11,016 nucleotides of DNA from Bdellovibrionales bacterium (GCA_020434645.1 JAGRAK010000038.1:1-11016); one strand, 5' to 3'; positions 1 to 6,705 are shown, counted from the first letter of the stretch. Notes: generated from the letters alone by a model not told the origin. Translations and numbers: made by a program.

Positions 1-191
1 CTCTCAACAACGCCAAACGGCTCGCCTTGAGTTACTTTTTGCCCGGTCTCTGGCAACTCAACATACACAACTTCACCAAGTGAATCTTGCGCAAATTCAG
101 TAATACCCACCGTACATAAATTTTCATCAACCTGAGCCCACTCATGATCTTTCGTGTAGTAATTTTCTTCAGGAACGATGAAATTTGCCAT
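1..191 (-). CDS. gcvH: Glycine cleavage system H protein (partial, N-terminal part)
   Basis: GcvH is the lipoyl carrier of the glycine cleavage complex. It shuttles the aminomethyl group from GcvP to GcvT. The visible 63 residues match the family start: a YTKDHEW motif at residues 12-18, then TVGITEFAQDSLGEVVYVELP (split as TVGITEFAQ and GEVVYVELP around residues 27-47) and GVVE at the cut. The window ends about two codons before the expected lipoylated lysine, so that residue cannot be checked. The ATG at 189-191 is preceded by GAGGAG eight bases upstream, which supports this start. It lies 18 bases downstream of gcvT on the same strand, so the two are very probably co-transcribed. The remaining roughly 60 residues, and probably gcvP, would lie beyond the left edge. 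Confidence 0.95.
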   Translation of the reverse strand, partial: MANFIVPEENYYTKDHEWAQVDENLCTVGITEFAQDSLGEVVYVELPETGQKVTQGEPFGVVE

Positions 192-209
192 TTATATTCT
201 CCTCAAAAT

Positions 210-1357
210 CTATTTCTGCTTTTTCTTCGTCAATGCTGTTTGCACAAACGGAGTTTCAACCACTTGAGCCTTCACCAAGCGACCACGAATGTCGATGCAA
301 ATTTCTTGGCCTGGTTGGGCAAAATCTGCGAGCACATACGCAATCCCGATATTCTCATTGAGCGTCGGAGAAACAGTTCCACTAGTTACCCTGCCGAGCT
401 CCTTATTGTCAATTGAGAGCACCTTGTAGTCATGACGAGCAATGCCTTTTTCACGCATTTTAAAGCCCACAAGCTTTTGCTGAATTCCAGCGGCCTTACG
501 CGCCAGCATCTTCTCGCGCCCAATAAAATCTTTGGCGTCAGCCTTCACAGCCCAACCCAAACCCGCCTCGTATGGAGTGGTATTGTCATCAATTTCTTGC
601 CCGTAAAGACTGTATTTCATTTCAGTGCGGAGGGTGTCTCGAGCCCCCAAACCAATGGGCTTCACATCGAAGCTTTTACCACGCTCCATCAGCTCTCGCC
701 ACAAGGGAGCCGTTTGCTCATGCGGCACAAAAATTTCAAACCCATCTTCACCAGTATAGCCCGTGCGCGCCACAAGGCAGGTCACCCCACGAAAAGCATT
801 GAACCAAAGCCAAAAGTTTCAATCGACCGCACGCCTTCGCCAAACACTTTAGCCGATAGGTCAATGGCCTGAGGTCCCTGAACGGCAATTTGACCCCAAT
901 CTGCACTTTCATTTTTAAGTTCTGCTCCGCGATTATGCTCTTGAAACCAGCTCCAATCTTTTTGCGTATTCGAGGCATTAACACATACGAGATAATCTTT
1001 ATTTTTTTCTATACAATAAATAATAAGATCATCAACTATGCCGCCGTTTTCATTGGTCAAGAGGCCATATTGAGCCTTACCATTTGAAATTTGACTCACA
1101 TCATTTGTCGTCAGCCATTGCAAAGTCGCAAGAGCCTTCTCGCCTCGAACTCGTAACTCACCCATATGAGAGACATCAAAAAGACCAACATGCTTTCGAA
1201 CATGGTTGTGTTCAATTCGAATACCCTCATACTCAACGGGCATGAACCAACCTGCAAAATCCACCATTCGAGCACCCAAACGGATATGCTCATCTTTTAA
1301 AGGCGTAGCTTGTGGCGCCGCCGCGACATGTGAAGTTGTATCAATATCATTTGTCAT
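210..1357 (-). pseudogene. gcvT: Aminomethyltransferase (glycine cleavage T protein), interrupted by a one-base frameshift
   Basis: GcvT moves the aminomethyl carbon from lipoyl-GcvH to tetrahydrofolate, releasing ammonia. The gene lies in two frames. The N-terminal part (1357 down to 782, 191 codons) has LGARMVDFAGW (28-37), DVSHMGEL (61-68) and the folate-site GGIVDDLIIY (105-114), then stops at TGA 782-784. The C-terminal part continues in another frame with VARTGYTGEDGFEI, LGARDTLRTE, TTPYEAGLGW and a final PFV. One extra T in the minus-strand T4 run (plus 792-795) would join them as MLFRGVTCLVARTG, giving about 382 residues against 364 in E. coli. This is either a real inactivating deletion or a base-calling error. 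The reading context (CTT TTC GTG) is not a canonical -1 slippery heptamer. I chose ATG at 1355-1357 because the homology begins soon after it. An upstream in-frame ATG at 1427-1429 would add 24 residues of poor family fit. Confidence 0.93.
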
Positions 1358-1396
1358 AAGTTCGTCGAAACTATCATGAAGAATCACTATTTTACA

Positions 1397-1455
1397 CACT
1401 CTGCGTTTGAAAGAGTGCATTGGTGACATGATGCGCTACTGTTTGCTCCATTATA
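1397..1455 (-). promoter_or_regulatory. Possible gcvT leader: TATAAT -10 box and a small hairpin
   Basis: Between the HAD gene and gcvT the minus strand carries a perfect TATAAT (plus 1450-1455). No good -35 lies 17 bases upstream, where the bases are GGCTGA overlapping the HAD stop codon. If used, the start point would fall near 1443 and leave a leader of about 86 bases. Within that leader CACTCT and AGAGTG (plus 1397-1402 and 1412-1417) form a six-pair stem with a nine-base loop. There is no U-tract, so it is not an intrinsic terminator. Read-through from the HAD gene is an equally good explanation for gcvT expression. Confidence 0.25.
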
Positions 1456-1472
1456 AATAGCTGGCAAATATC

Positions 1473-2114
1473 TCAGCCCACGTACTTATCAAAAATATGG
1501 GCTAATTTTTCAGCAGATCGTCTGCACTCCTCAGCATGAATACCCATGGCTTTAGCCCCTGCCACATTTTCAGGCAAATCATCGACAAATAAAACCTCTT
1601 CTGGCCGACAATTCATTTCTTTAAGTGCCGCCAAATAGATTTCAGGATCAGGCTTACGAAACCCCAATTCATAACTCGTCAGAATTTTTTTAAAATCTTT
1701 AAACATAGAATATTTCTTGGCCTCAAGCTCGATATGCGTAGGGCTTGCATTTGTTAAAGCGTAAAATAAAATTGAAGGGCGCACTGAGTTCACGTTGACT
1801 GCAGAATTTAAAGCACTTGCATACTTCTGAATTAAATCCCCCACGCCCGGAATCTCGCCAAGAATGATGGAGTCCCACGCTTTTGCAATATCATTTACGC
1901 TATGCTCAGGAGTAAATTCAGTTTTTATATATTTAAAAAAATCAGTTGGGGAGATTTGCCCGCGCTCATAGGAGTCAAAAGTTTTACTCTCACGAATTTT
2001 TGTAATGACATCCGAGTTTGAAAAACCCAAATGTCTTGAAAATTGATCCCAGTCGACATGTAGTAAAACATCACCAATATCGAGTAATATGCATTTGATT
2101 TCAGGTTTTCTCAT
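1473..2114 (-). CDS. HAD-family hydrolase (YihX-like phosphatase)
   Basis: A 213-residue cytoplasmic HAD-superfamily hydrolase, probably a small-molecule phosphatase. Its substrate cannot be told from sequence. Motif I is LLDIGDVL with the nucleophile Asp12. As in YihX-type enzymes (DLGNVL), position +2 is Gly and not the usual second Asp. Motif II is ALTNAS (Thr121), motif III is Lys154 in FRKPDPEIY, and motif IV is FVDDLPENV (Asp178, Asp179). A helical cap lies between residues about 18 and 95. The ATG at 2112-2114 is chosen because AGGAG lies nine bases before it. An in-frame ATG 36 bases upstream lacks this support and would add MPIFVTKQERHQ. The gene precedes gcvT on the same strand with a gap of 115 bases, so they may share transcription, but no functional link to glycine cleavage is evident. 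Confidence 0.9.
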   Translation of the reverse strand: MRKPEIKCILLDIGDVLLHVDWDQFSRHLGFSNSDVITKIRESKTFDSYERGQISPTDFFKYIKTEFTPEHSVNDIAKAWDSIILGEIPGVGDLIQKYASALNSAVNVNSVRPSILFYALTNASPTHIELEAKKYSMFKDFKKILTSYELGFRKPDPEIYLAALKEMNCRPEEVLFVDDLPENVAGAKAMGIHAEECRRSAEKLAHIFDKYVG

Positions 2115-2282
2115 CTGATGTCGCTCCTGTTTTGTGACAAAAATAGGCACACTTTTTTACTAAATTACAAATCCAGAAAAATTGCGTAGCCAAAATTATC
2201 TCACGATTTCAATAAGTTAACCGAAGGCCGGCTCCTATTGCAACTCACTATTTGGTCTTAAGATTGCTGTATAACCCCCTGT
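2115..2282. other. Divergent intergenic region
   Basis: These 168 bases separate the HAD gene (leftward) from the lipoprotein (rightward). On the minus strand the HAD ribosome binding site AGGAG is visible at about 2124-2128. On the plus strand a TATAAC lies at 2270-2275, only seven bases before the next gene's ATG. I see no convincing -35 for either gene and no hairpin or terminator. Confidence 0.5.
2270..2275 (+). promoter_or_regulatory. Possible -10 box giving a leaderless lipoprotein mRNA
   Basis: TATAAC ends seven bases before the ATG at 2283. That is the usual distance from a -10 box to a transcription start, so an mRNA started here would begin at or next to the start codon. No Shine-Dalgarno sequence precedes that ATG (the bases are CCCCCTGT), and the frame has a stop at 2259-2261 with no other start codon after it. 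The matching -35 position (ACTATT) is poor, so the promoter call is weak. Confidence 0.3.
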
Positions 2283-4283
2283 ATGAGCGAAACTCAATTT
2301 AAAGCCTTTATTTTTCAACTGAGCCACAAACTGATCTTGATAATCAGTTTAACTACTAGTTTAGCGGCCTGTGGACCCGATCAGAATCCGATTGGTAAAG
2401 TTAACAGCGATGAATACCTCTCTACACAACGACGCACAGGCAATACAAAACTTATCAATCAAGGTCAGCAAAACCCCATTGCCGTTCCCTATACCATTTC
2501 TGGGAGTCAAAAAATATTCAATAATATGCGCCATGAAATGGAGAGCGTAACAGATGTATTGCTCGCTAAGACCATAGAAAGCGTGATTATTACATTAACT
2601 GATGACAACGGAGAACGCGTAACGAAAGCCCCTGCTCGAGCTGAAATATCGGTGCAACTCAAATCGGTTCATGCCGGCTTACCCAAGAAACTCAATTTTT
2701 CTGCAAAGCTTACGAAAAAAGATCAAGGTCGTATTGCCACAGGTATAGCTCAGTCAGATATTACACCCTCCAACTTTCCGTTTACGGCAGATTTAAAATG
2801 TCATGAAGACAATTGCCGAGTTATAGAAGTGCGTCTAAAAAAATATCCAGTCGGCACTAATCTTGCGAAGGTAACAAGCATCACCCCATTCGGACAAGTG
2901 GGGATACTCTATAGATTCTCATATCCCAAAATGCGAATTCAACATAGCCGTGACACTGACGGACTCAAAGGCGAATTATTTACCGAACTTGAAAAGTCTG
3001 TGAACACCAGTCAGCCGATCCGAACATCAGTGGTCGTTGTTAATGGGCCATCCTACTCAAACATTCAGGTTGAAAATATTCTCGAACTTGATACTGAGCT
3101 TCTCGACACAGAAGAAACATCGATTGATATTACAAGCGTAAAAACCCGCGGCAGTGCAAAGTTTGATGGCAAACTTAAAGGCAATGATCCGAGTTCAGGT
3201 AGTCTTATTGTCGATTTAAAAGATCAATCTACTCAAGAGATTGCCCGCCTATATTTTGAAGAAGAAGATGATGAGCCCACTGCCAGCCCAACACTCACAC
3301 CAACGGCTCCCACGCAACCCAAAGGTAAATCGTCATCGCCTGTCATACCTGTGATTACAGACTCACGCTCAACATCCATCCCCACAACGACGAGCTCAAA
3401 TTCTGATTCAAATCGAACTCCCACTATTGTGGCTCCATCTCCTAACACAGCAAACAAAACCTTATTTAAGGTTAAGCTAGATGCAACTGCACTACCTGAA
3501 ACAACGCGTGTCTCGACAGCTTTTGCCAACTACGCTACTGATCCGCAAGTGCAGAAATTTGTTCGGTCTTGGCTGGGCGAACCAGGTCAGGTGGGTTGCA
3601 AAAATACAAAAGGATCATATCAAAATACCCCACAAGGGCTTGCAACACTCACTCAGTTTCTCACTTACACACCTAACGTAGCCCCACATCTTGAGCGTGT
3701 GGTTGAAAAAGTAGATGTGACTCCTGAAGTTGGATATTTACTTCTGCTCGAGTCAGGGTATTCAAAAAACCCAAGCTATCCAACTCAAGAGCGATCTTCA
3801 CGATCGACAGCTCTTGGGCCATGGCAAATTCTAATTGGCACAGCGCTCGATATACGCAAAGGCACGAATCCAGTAGTCCCATTTCAAATATTTAAAAACA
3901 ATGACCCGCGAGACGATCGAACATATTTTATGAACTCAACTTATATGGCTTCACTTTATTTAGAAAATCTATTTGATCAATTTAAAGAAGATCCTGCTCT
4001 TGCTATACTCGCTTATCACGGCGGGCCTGGAAGTGCAGCACAGGCCGAGAGAAAAACAAGTACCTATTCTCAATTCAACACTTCACTATCTGAAATTCAA
4101 AAGTATAATATTCAGACTAAAACCAATTGCAATTTCTTAAATTATACATATACATTTCTTGCTGCTCGAACAATTGGGCAAAATTTAGAGTTTTATGGTT
4201 TAGACAATATTACGCCAGCAAAAACCGACGCCTACAAAACCAGACTAAAAAGCCCAAACGGTACTCTACCTGCCGGCTTGTAA
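2283..4283 (+). CDS. Lipoprotein with C-terminal lytic transglycosylase (SLT) domain
   Basis: A 666-residue lipoprotein, probably anchored in the outer membrane facing the periplasm, that should cleave peptidoglycan glycan strands non-hydrolytically. Residues 1-30 form a lipoprotein signal ending in the lipobox LAAC with Cys30. The next residue is Gly, not the Asp that would retain it in the inner membrane. Residues about 60-325 are of unrecognised type and may be beta-rich. Residues about 326-392 are a Pro/Ser/Thr-rich linker beginning with an acidic EEEDDE run. The SLT-like domain spans about 470-640: LLLESGY with catalytic Glu490, ALGPWQILIGTA (510-521) corresponding to the family's GxxGLWQxxxxTA, and AYHGGPG (577-583) corresponding to AYNaGpg. 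In AYHGGPG the usual Asn is His. The closest familiar group is MltD/Slt-type, without visible LysM repeats. The start has no ribosome binding site. The 3' end overlaps folD by 18 bases tail to tail. Confidence 0.85.
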   Translation: MSETQFKAFIFQLSHKLILIISLTTSLAACGPDQNPIGKVNSDEYLSTQRRTGNTKLINQGQQNPIAVPYTISGSQKIFNNMRHEMESVTDVLLAKTIESVIITLTDDNGERVTKAPARAEISVQLKSVHAGLPKKLNFSAKLTKKDQGRIATGIAQSDITPSNFPFTADLKCHEDNCRVIEVRLKKYPVGTNLAKVTSITPFGQVGILYRFSYPKMRIQHSRDTDGLKGELFTELEKSVNTSQPIRTSVVVVNGPSYSNIQVENILELDTELLDTEETSIDITSVKTRGSAKFDGKLKGNDPSSGSLIVDLKDQSTQEIARLYFEEEDDEPTASPTLTPTAPTQPKGKSSSPVIPVITDSRSTSIPTTTSSNSDSNRTPTIVAPSPNTANKTLFKVKLDATALPETTRVSTAFANYATDPQVQKFVRSWLGEPGQVGCKNTKGSYQNTPQGLATLTQFLTYTPNVAPHLERVVEKVDVTPEVGYLLLLESGYSKNPSYPTQERSSRSTALGPWQILIGTALDIRKGTNPVVPFQIFKNNDPRDDRTYFMNSTYMASLYLENLFDQFKEDPALAILAYHGGPGSAAQAERKTSTYSQFNTSLSEIQKYNIQTKTNCNFLNYTYTFLAARTIGQNLEFYGLDNITPAKTDAYKTRLKSPNGTLPAGL

Positions 4284-5117
4284 TTTCTCAGCTAAAACCA
4301 AGGTGTTTTCTAAAAGAATTGTAATCGTCATAGGCCCGACTCCACCCGGGACAGGAGTCGCGGCATGAGCATGTGACTTGAGCTCCTCAAAGCGAACATC
4401 ACCGCAAAGCCCATCAGGCAAACGGTGAATGCCAACATCGACAACCACCGCATTTTTCTTAAAGTCATCGGCACCCAGCATTCTTGGCCTACCCGCTGCC
4501 ACCACCACAATATCGGCGGTGCGAGTAATGGCCGAAACATCAGGAGTTTTCGAGTGCGCGACTGTCACAGTTGCGTCTTCAAGCAGTAAGAGTTGCGCCA
4601 TAGGACGGCCCACGATCTGACTTCTCCCCACCACTACACAATTTTTACCGGCCATCGAAATATCGTAATACTTTAAAATTTCAATCACGCCTCGAGGAGT
4701 ACACGGCACAACTCGCGGCTTACCCGAAAAAAGCAAACCCATATTTTCTACGGTTAAACCATCGGCGTCTTTATCGGGGCGAATGGCGGCTACAATCTTA
4801 TCTGCTGATAAGTGAGGCGGAAGAGGCAACTGAACAAGAATTCCATCCACAGATTTATCGCCATTTAATTTTTGAATGAGTGCGAGAAGCTCAGTCTCAG
4901 TGGTTTGAGCATCCAACTGATGATGAAATGAAACGATCCCCACCTCTTCACAACTTTTAATTTTATTTTTTACATACACATGGCTAGCCGGATCGTCTCC
5001 AACAATCACCACCGCTAACCCTGGTGACCGACTGTACTTGCCTTTAAACAATGACACTCGTGATTTGATATCGGCGCGCTTCTTTTCAGAAACGGCTTTT
5101 CCATTTAAAACCAGCAT
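4266..5117 (-). CDS. folD: Bifunctional methylenetetrahydrofolate dehydrogenase / methenyl-THF cyclohydrolase
   Basis: FolD oxidises 5,10-methylene-THF with NADP to methenyl-THF and hydrolyses that to 10-formyl-THF in the cytoplasm, feeding purine and formyl-methionine synthesis. The 283 residues are the normal family length. The catalytic segment SHVYVKNKIKSCEEVGI has Tyr48 and Lys52 in the YVxxK motif. VQLPLP (95-100) carries the conserved Gln96, DKDADGL (115-121) the conserved Asp119, VVGRSQIVGRP (162-172) the cofactor-binding signature, and PVPGGVGPMT (255-264) the C-terminal signature. All key residues are intact. The ATG at 5115-5117 follows AGGAG with a five-base spacer. The gene stands alone on this strand between two plus-strand genes and is probably monocistronic. 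Its product acts directly on the methylene-THF that GcvT makes. Confidence 0.97.
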   Translation of the reverse strand: MLVLNGKAVSEKKRADIKSRVSLFKGKYSRSPGLAVVIVGDDPASHVYVKNKIKSCEEVGIVSFHHQLDAQTTETELLALIQKLNGDKSVDGILVQLPLPPHLSADKIVAAIRPDKDADGLTVENMGLLFSGKPRVVPCTPRGVIEILKYYDISMAGKNCVVVGRSQIVGRPMAQLLLLEDATVTVAHSKTPDVSAITRTADIVVVAAGRPRMLGADDFKKNAVVVDVGIHRLPDGLCGDVRFEELKSHAHAATPVPGGVGPMTITILLENTLVLAEKLQAGR

Positions 5118-5136
5118 AGAGACTCCTGAAGAGGTA

Positions 5137-5165
5137 TTGACTATGTGATAAGCCTAAATTAGCAT
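5137..5165 (+). promoter_or_regulatory. Predicted promoter of the histone-like gene
   Basis: TTGACT (5137-5142) and TAGCAT (5160-5165) are separated by 17 bases. The -35 matches five of six and the -10 four of six sigma-70 positions. The start point would be near 5172, leaving a leader of about 20 bases that contains AAGGAG (5181-5186) six bases before the GTG start at 5193. Confidence 0.45.
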
Positions 5166-5173
5166 GCGGACAA
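5145..5173 (-). promoter_or_regulatory. Predicted folD promoter
   Basis: Reading leftward, TTGTCC (plus 5168-5173) and TATCAC (plus 5145-5150) are separated by exactly 17 bases and each matches four of six sigma-70 consensus positions. The start point would lie near 5138, about 20 bases before the folD ATG and just ahead of its AGGAG. The element overlaps the opposing promoter of the histone-like gene almost completely. Confidence 0.4.
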
Positions 5174-5192
5174 CCTTCAAAAGGAGTCTAGC

Positions 5193-5912
5193 GTGGCTGG
5201 CAAAGTGAATCTTTCAAAAGATGGCAATACTATTGATTTTAAGGCTTCTGAAAGCCTCCCAACAACGGCGAAAAAATTTCGCCAAAGCCCTGAAATTCAA
5301 GGGTTTTATAGCTTTGTCTATGACAATGGCCTGCAGCGCGAAGCTTATGAAATATTAACTGGCATTATACAAAAAAGAAAAGCCATACGGGCTCAAGAGA
5401 CAGCACTGGCACAAGCGGCTGTTGAAGCTGAAGCCCGCGCAAAAGCCGAAGCTAAGGCGGCTGCAAAAGCAGAGGCCAAAGCCGCTAAACTCGCTGAGCG
5501 CCTCGCTGCAAAAGAAGCCGCGGCCAAGGCCAAAGCTGCAGCTAAAGCTAAAGCTGAAGCTGAAAAAATGAAAGCCAAAGCTAAAGCCGAAGCCGCGAAA
5601 ATGAAAGCCAAAGCTAAAGCTGAAGCCGCGAAAATGAAAGCCAAAGCCAAAGCTGAAGCCGCGAAAATAAAACAAGAGGCTGCAAAAGCGAAGGCTGCAG
5701 AAAAAGCCGCAGCACTTAAAGCAAAAGCTGCAGCTGCCAAAGCGAAAGTTGAAGCCGCTAAAAAAGCAAAGGCCGCAGCGAAAGCAAAACCAGCTAAAGT
5801 GAAAACAAAAGCGAAAGCCAAATCAGCTAAAGCAAAGCCCACCAAAGTTAAAGTCAAAGCGAAGGCGACCAAGACTAAGGTGGCAAAAGCTAAGAAAACA
5901 AAAAAGCGTTAA
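5193..5912 (+). CDS. Lys/Ala-rich histone H1-like protein
   Basis: A 239-residue, extremely basic protein, most likely a nucleoid-associated or nucleic-acid-binding protein with an H1-like tail. Residues 1-70 form a non-repetitive N-terminal segment, with SPEIQGFYSFVYDNGLQREAYEIL (within 32-55) its most distinctive part. I cannot assign this segment to a named family. From about residue 70 the chain is almost only Ala, Lys and Glu, in long helical or coiled-coil-like AKAKAEAA repeats. From about 195 Glu vanishes and the tail becomes Lys/Ala/Pro/Val/Thr-rich (AKPAKVKTKAKAKSAKAK and similar), as in H1-type tails. There is no signal peptide or membrane segment, which argues against a TolA-like protein despite the similar middle region. 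The start is GTG with AGGAG six bases upstream. It is monocistronic, bounded by its own promoter and a strong terminator. Confidence 0.75.
   Translation: MAGKVNLSKDGNTIDFKASESLPTTAKKFRQSPEIQGFYSFVYDNGLQREAYEILTGIIQKRKAIRAQETALAQAAVEAEARAKAEAKAAAKAEAKAAKLAERLAAKEAAAKAKAAAKAKAEAEKMKAKAKAEAAKMKAKAKAEAAKMKAKAKAEAAKIKQEAAKAKAAEKAAALKAKAAAAKAKVEAAKKAKAAAKAKPAKVKTKAKAKSAKAKPTKVKVKAKATKTKVAKAKKTKKR
5568..5666 (+). repeat. Three in-frame 33-bp tandem repeats
   Basis: Three consecutive 33-base units (5568-5600, 5601-5633, 5634-5666) each encode MKAKAKAEAAK (residues 126-158 of the histone-like protein). Neighbouring units differ by a single synonymous base: a gcc/gct change before the Glu codon between units 1 and 2, and a gct/gcc change between units 2 and 3. 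The first codon of the next, degenerate unit has changed from ATG to ATA. Such near identity implies recent duplication by slippage or unequal recombination. Confidence 0.9.
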
Positions 5913-5953
5913 ACATTAAATTAATTATTTGTCCGAAAATTACTAAAATCTTT

Positions 5954-5985
5954 AAAAATCCGTCCGAATAGACGGATTTTTTTTT
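5954..5985 (+). terminator. Rho-independent terminator of the histone-like gene
   Basis: An 11-pair perfect stem, AAAAATCCGTC with GACGGATTTTT, closes a six-base loop (5965-5970) and runs into nine consecutive T residues ending at 5985. It lies 41 bases after the TAA. The A-run on the 5' side also gives a U-tract on the other strand, so it could act in both directions, although no leftward gene ends here. Confidence 0.92.
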
Positions 5986-6063
5986 AAGCTATGTCTATAT
6001 TAGCTTTGAGACCAACACAGATCTTGCACACTCTCCAGATCAACTCAATCAGGAGGGTCAATC
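5986..6063 (+). promoter_or_regulatory. Leader and likely promoter region of the pilin cluster
   Basis: Transcription of the following six genes probably starts here, right after the terminator. A TATATT at 5996-6001 is the best -10 candidate, with a start near 6008. The -35 position falls in the terminator stem and does not match consensus, which would fit an activator-dependent promoter. Two copies of CAGATC lie 18 bases apart (6018-6023 and 6036-6041), downstream of that start. A strong AGGAGG (6051-6056) lies seven bases before the pilin ATG. Confidence 0.4.
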
Positions 6064-6321
6064 ATGAAGCTAAGAAAAAACGAACAAGGACAAGGGCTTA
6101 TTGAGTATTTAATACTCACAGCCATAATTGCAATTGCAACAATGGGTGTTGTTCGAATAGTCGGTCACACTGTTTCAGCAAAATTTGCAGATATAGCCAA
6201 TTCTATTCGAGGCGAAGACTTCAATAAAGCAAAAGTTGAACGCGTCGAAGAGCGGCACTATCGCAAAAAAGATATGAGCGATTTTATGCAAGGAACAGCC
6301 AACAAAAAACGCAGTGAATAG
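6064..6321 (+). CDS. Flp-type pilin-like protein with long charged tail
   Basis: A prepilin-like protein of 85 residues. The leader MKLRKNEQG is followed by QGLIEY, so cleavage after Gly9 puts Glu14 at +5 and Tyr15 at +6. This is the hallmark of Flp pilins (type IVc/Tad), which a TadV-type peptidase processes. Residues about 12-34 are a hydrophobic helix (LIEYLILTAIIAIATMGVV), followed by an amphipathic part. Classical Flp pilins end about here. This protein continues with roughly 36 mostly charged residues (about 49-85) rich in Lys, Arg and Glu. It is the first gene of the cluster and has the strongest ribosome binding site, as expected for the most abundant product. The Flp assignment is from motif and length, and whether it polymerises is unknown. 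Confidence 0.8.
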   Translation: MKLRKNEQGQGLIEYLILTAIIAIATMGVVRIVGHTVSAKFADIANSIRGEDFNKAKVERVEERHYRKKDMSDFMQGTANKKRSE

Positions 6322-6327
6322 TTCAAT

Positions 6328-6705
6328 ATGAACAGCCGTGGCGCAACTCTACTAGAGGCCTGTGTCGTGATGATACTCCTCACGGCCATATTTACATTTA
6401 GCCTGCGCGCGATATCAGTAGGAGTTTCTCGCGTATGGCTCGAGCACTGCTTGTACGCTGCCCTACGCTGCGAGCTCAGCAGCAGAGATGAGTGCAAGAC
6501 TCTAATTTTAAACAAGATAAATATATTAGGCTGGGGGCAAGTTGAAAGATTCAGCCTTCATTCTAACTTGAATTCAAAAAAGTACAAAACAGCAGAGGTT
6601 TATGTTGTTTGGTGTAACAAGAAAGGGAGTCTGCCATGCGGCACAAAAGAACTCATAACACTCAGCATGAAGATGCGAGAAAAAGATCTCGAGGATTTGC
6701 GCTGA
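6328..6705 (+). CDS. TadE-like minor pseudopilin, cysteine-rich
   Basis: A 125-residue protein with a very short class III leader: MNSRG, then ATLLEACVVMILLTAIF. Cleavage after Gly5 places Glu10 at +5, followed by a hydrophobic helix to about residue 27. The pattern is that of TadE-like minor pseudopilins, which sit in the inner membrane with the C-terminus outside. The exported part has Cys41, Cys48, Cys56, Cys96 and Cys104, plus Cys12 in the helix, so disulfides are likely. The ATG lies six bases after the pilin stop and has no clear ribosome binding site, so translation is probably coupled to the pilin gene. The last 70 bases overlap the start of the next gene in another frame. Confidence 0.7.
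   Translation: MNSRGATLLEACVVMILLTAIFTFSLRAISVGVSRVWLEHCLYAALRCELSSRDECKTLILNKINILGWGQVERFSLHSNLNSKKYKTAEVYVVWCNKKGSLPCGTKELITLSMKMREKDLEDLR

Noticed and set aside
785..795. Programmed -1 frameshift in gcvT
   Set aside because: The codons CTT TTC do not form an X XXY YYZ slippery site, and no strong downstream structure is evident. A deletion or sequencing error is simpler.
432..872. Plus-strand open frame of 146 codons across gcvT
   Set aside because: It lies antisense to strongly conserved gcvT motifs and has no ribosome binding site or recognisable protein.
1358..1472. Possible glycine riboswitch ahead of gcvT
   Set aside because: The gap is only 115 bases and holds a single six-pair hairpin, without the conserved GGAGAG-type elements or tandem aptamers.
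3233..3529. Minus-strand open frame in the lipoprotein linker
   Set aside because: It is a shadow of the Ser/Thr/Pro-rich low-complexity linker.
5568..5666. CRISPR-like tandem repeats
   Set aside because: The units are contiguous with no spacers and encode an in-frame protein repeat.
5355..5872. Two long minus-strand open frames rich in Phe, Ala and Ser
   Set aside because: They are mirror frames of the AKAKAEA repeat region, produced by its composition.
6011..6030. Sigma-54 promoter (TTGCA at 6024-6028)
   Set aside because: The required GG at the -24 position is AA.
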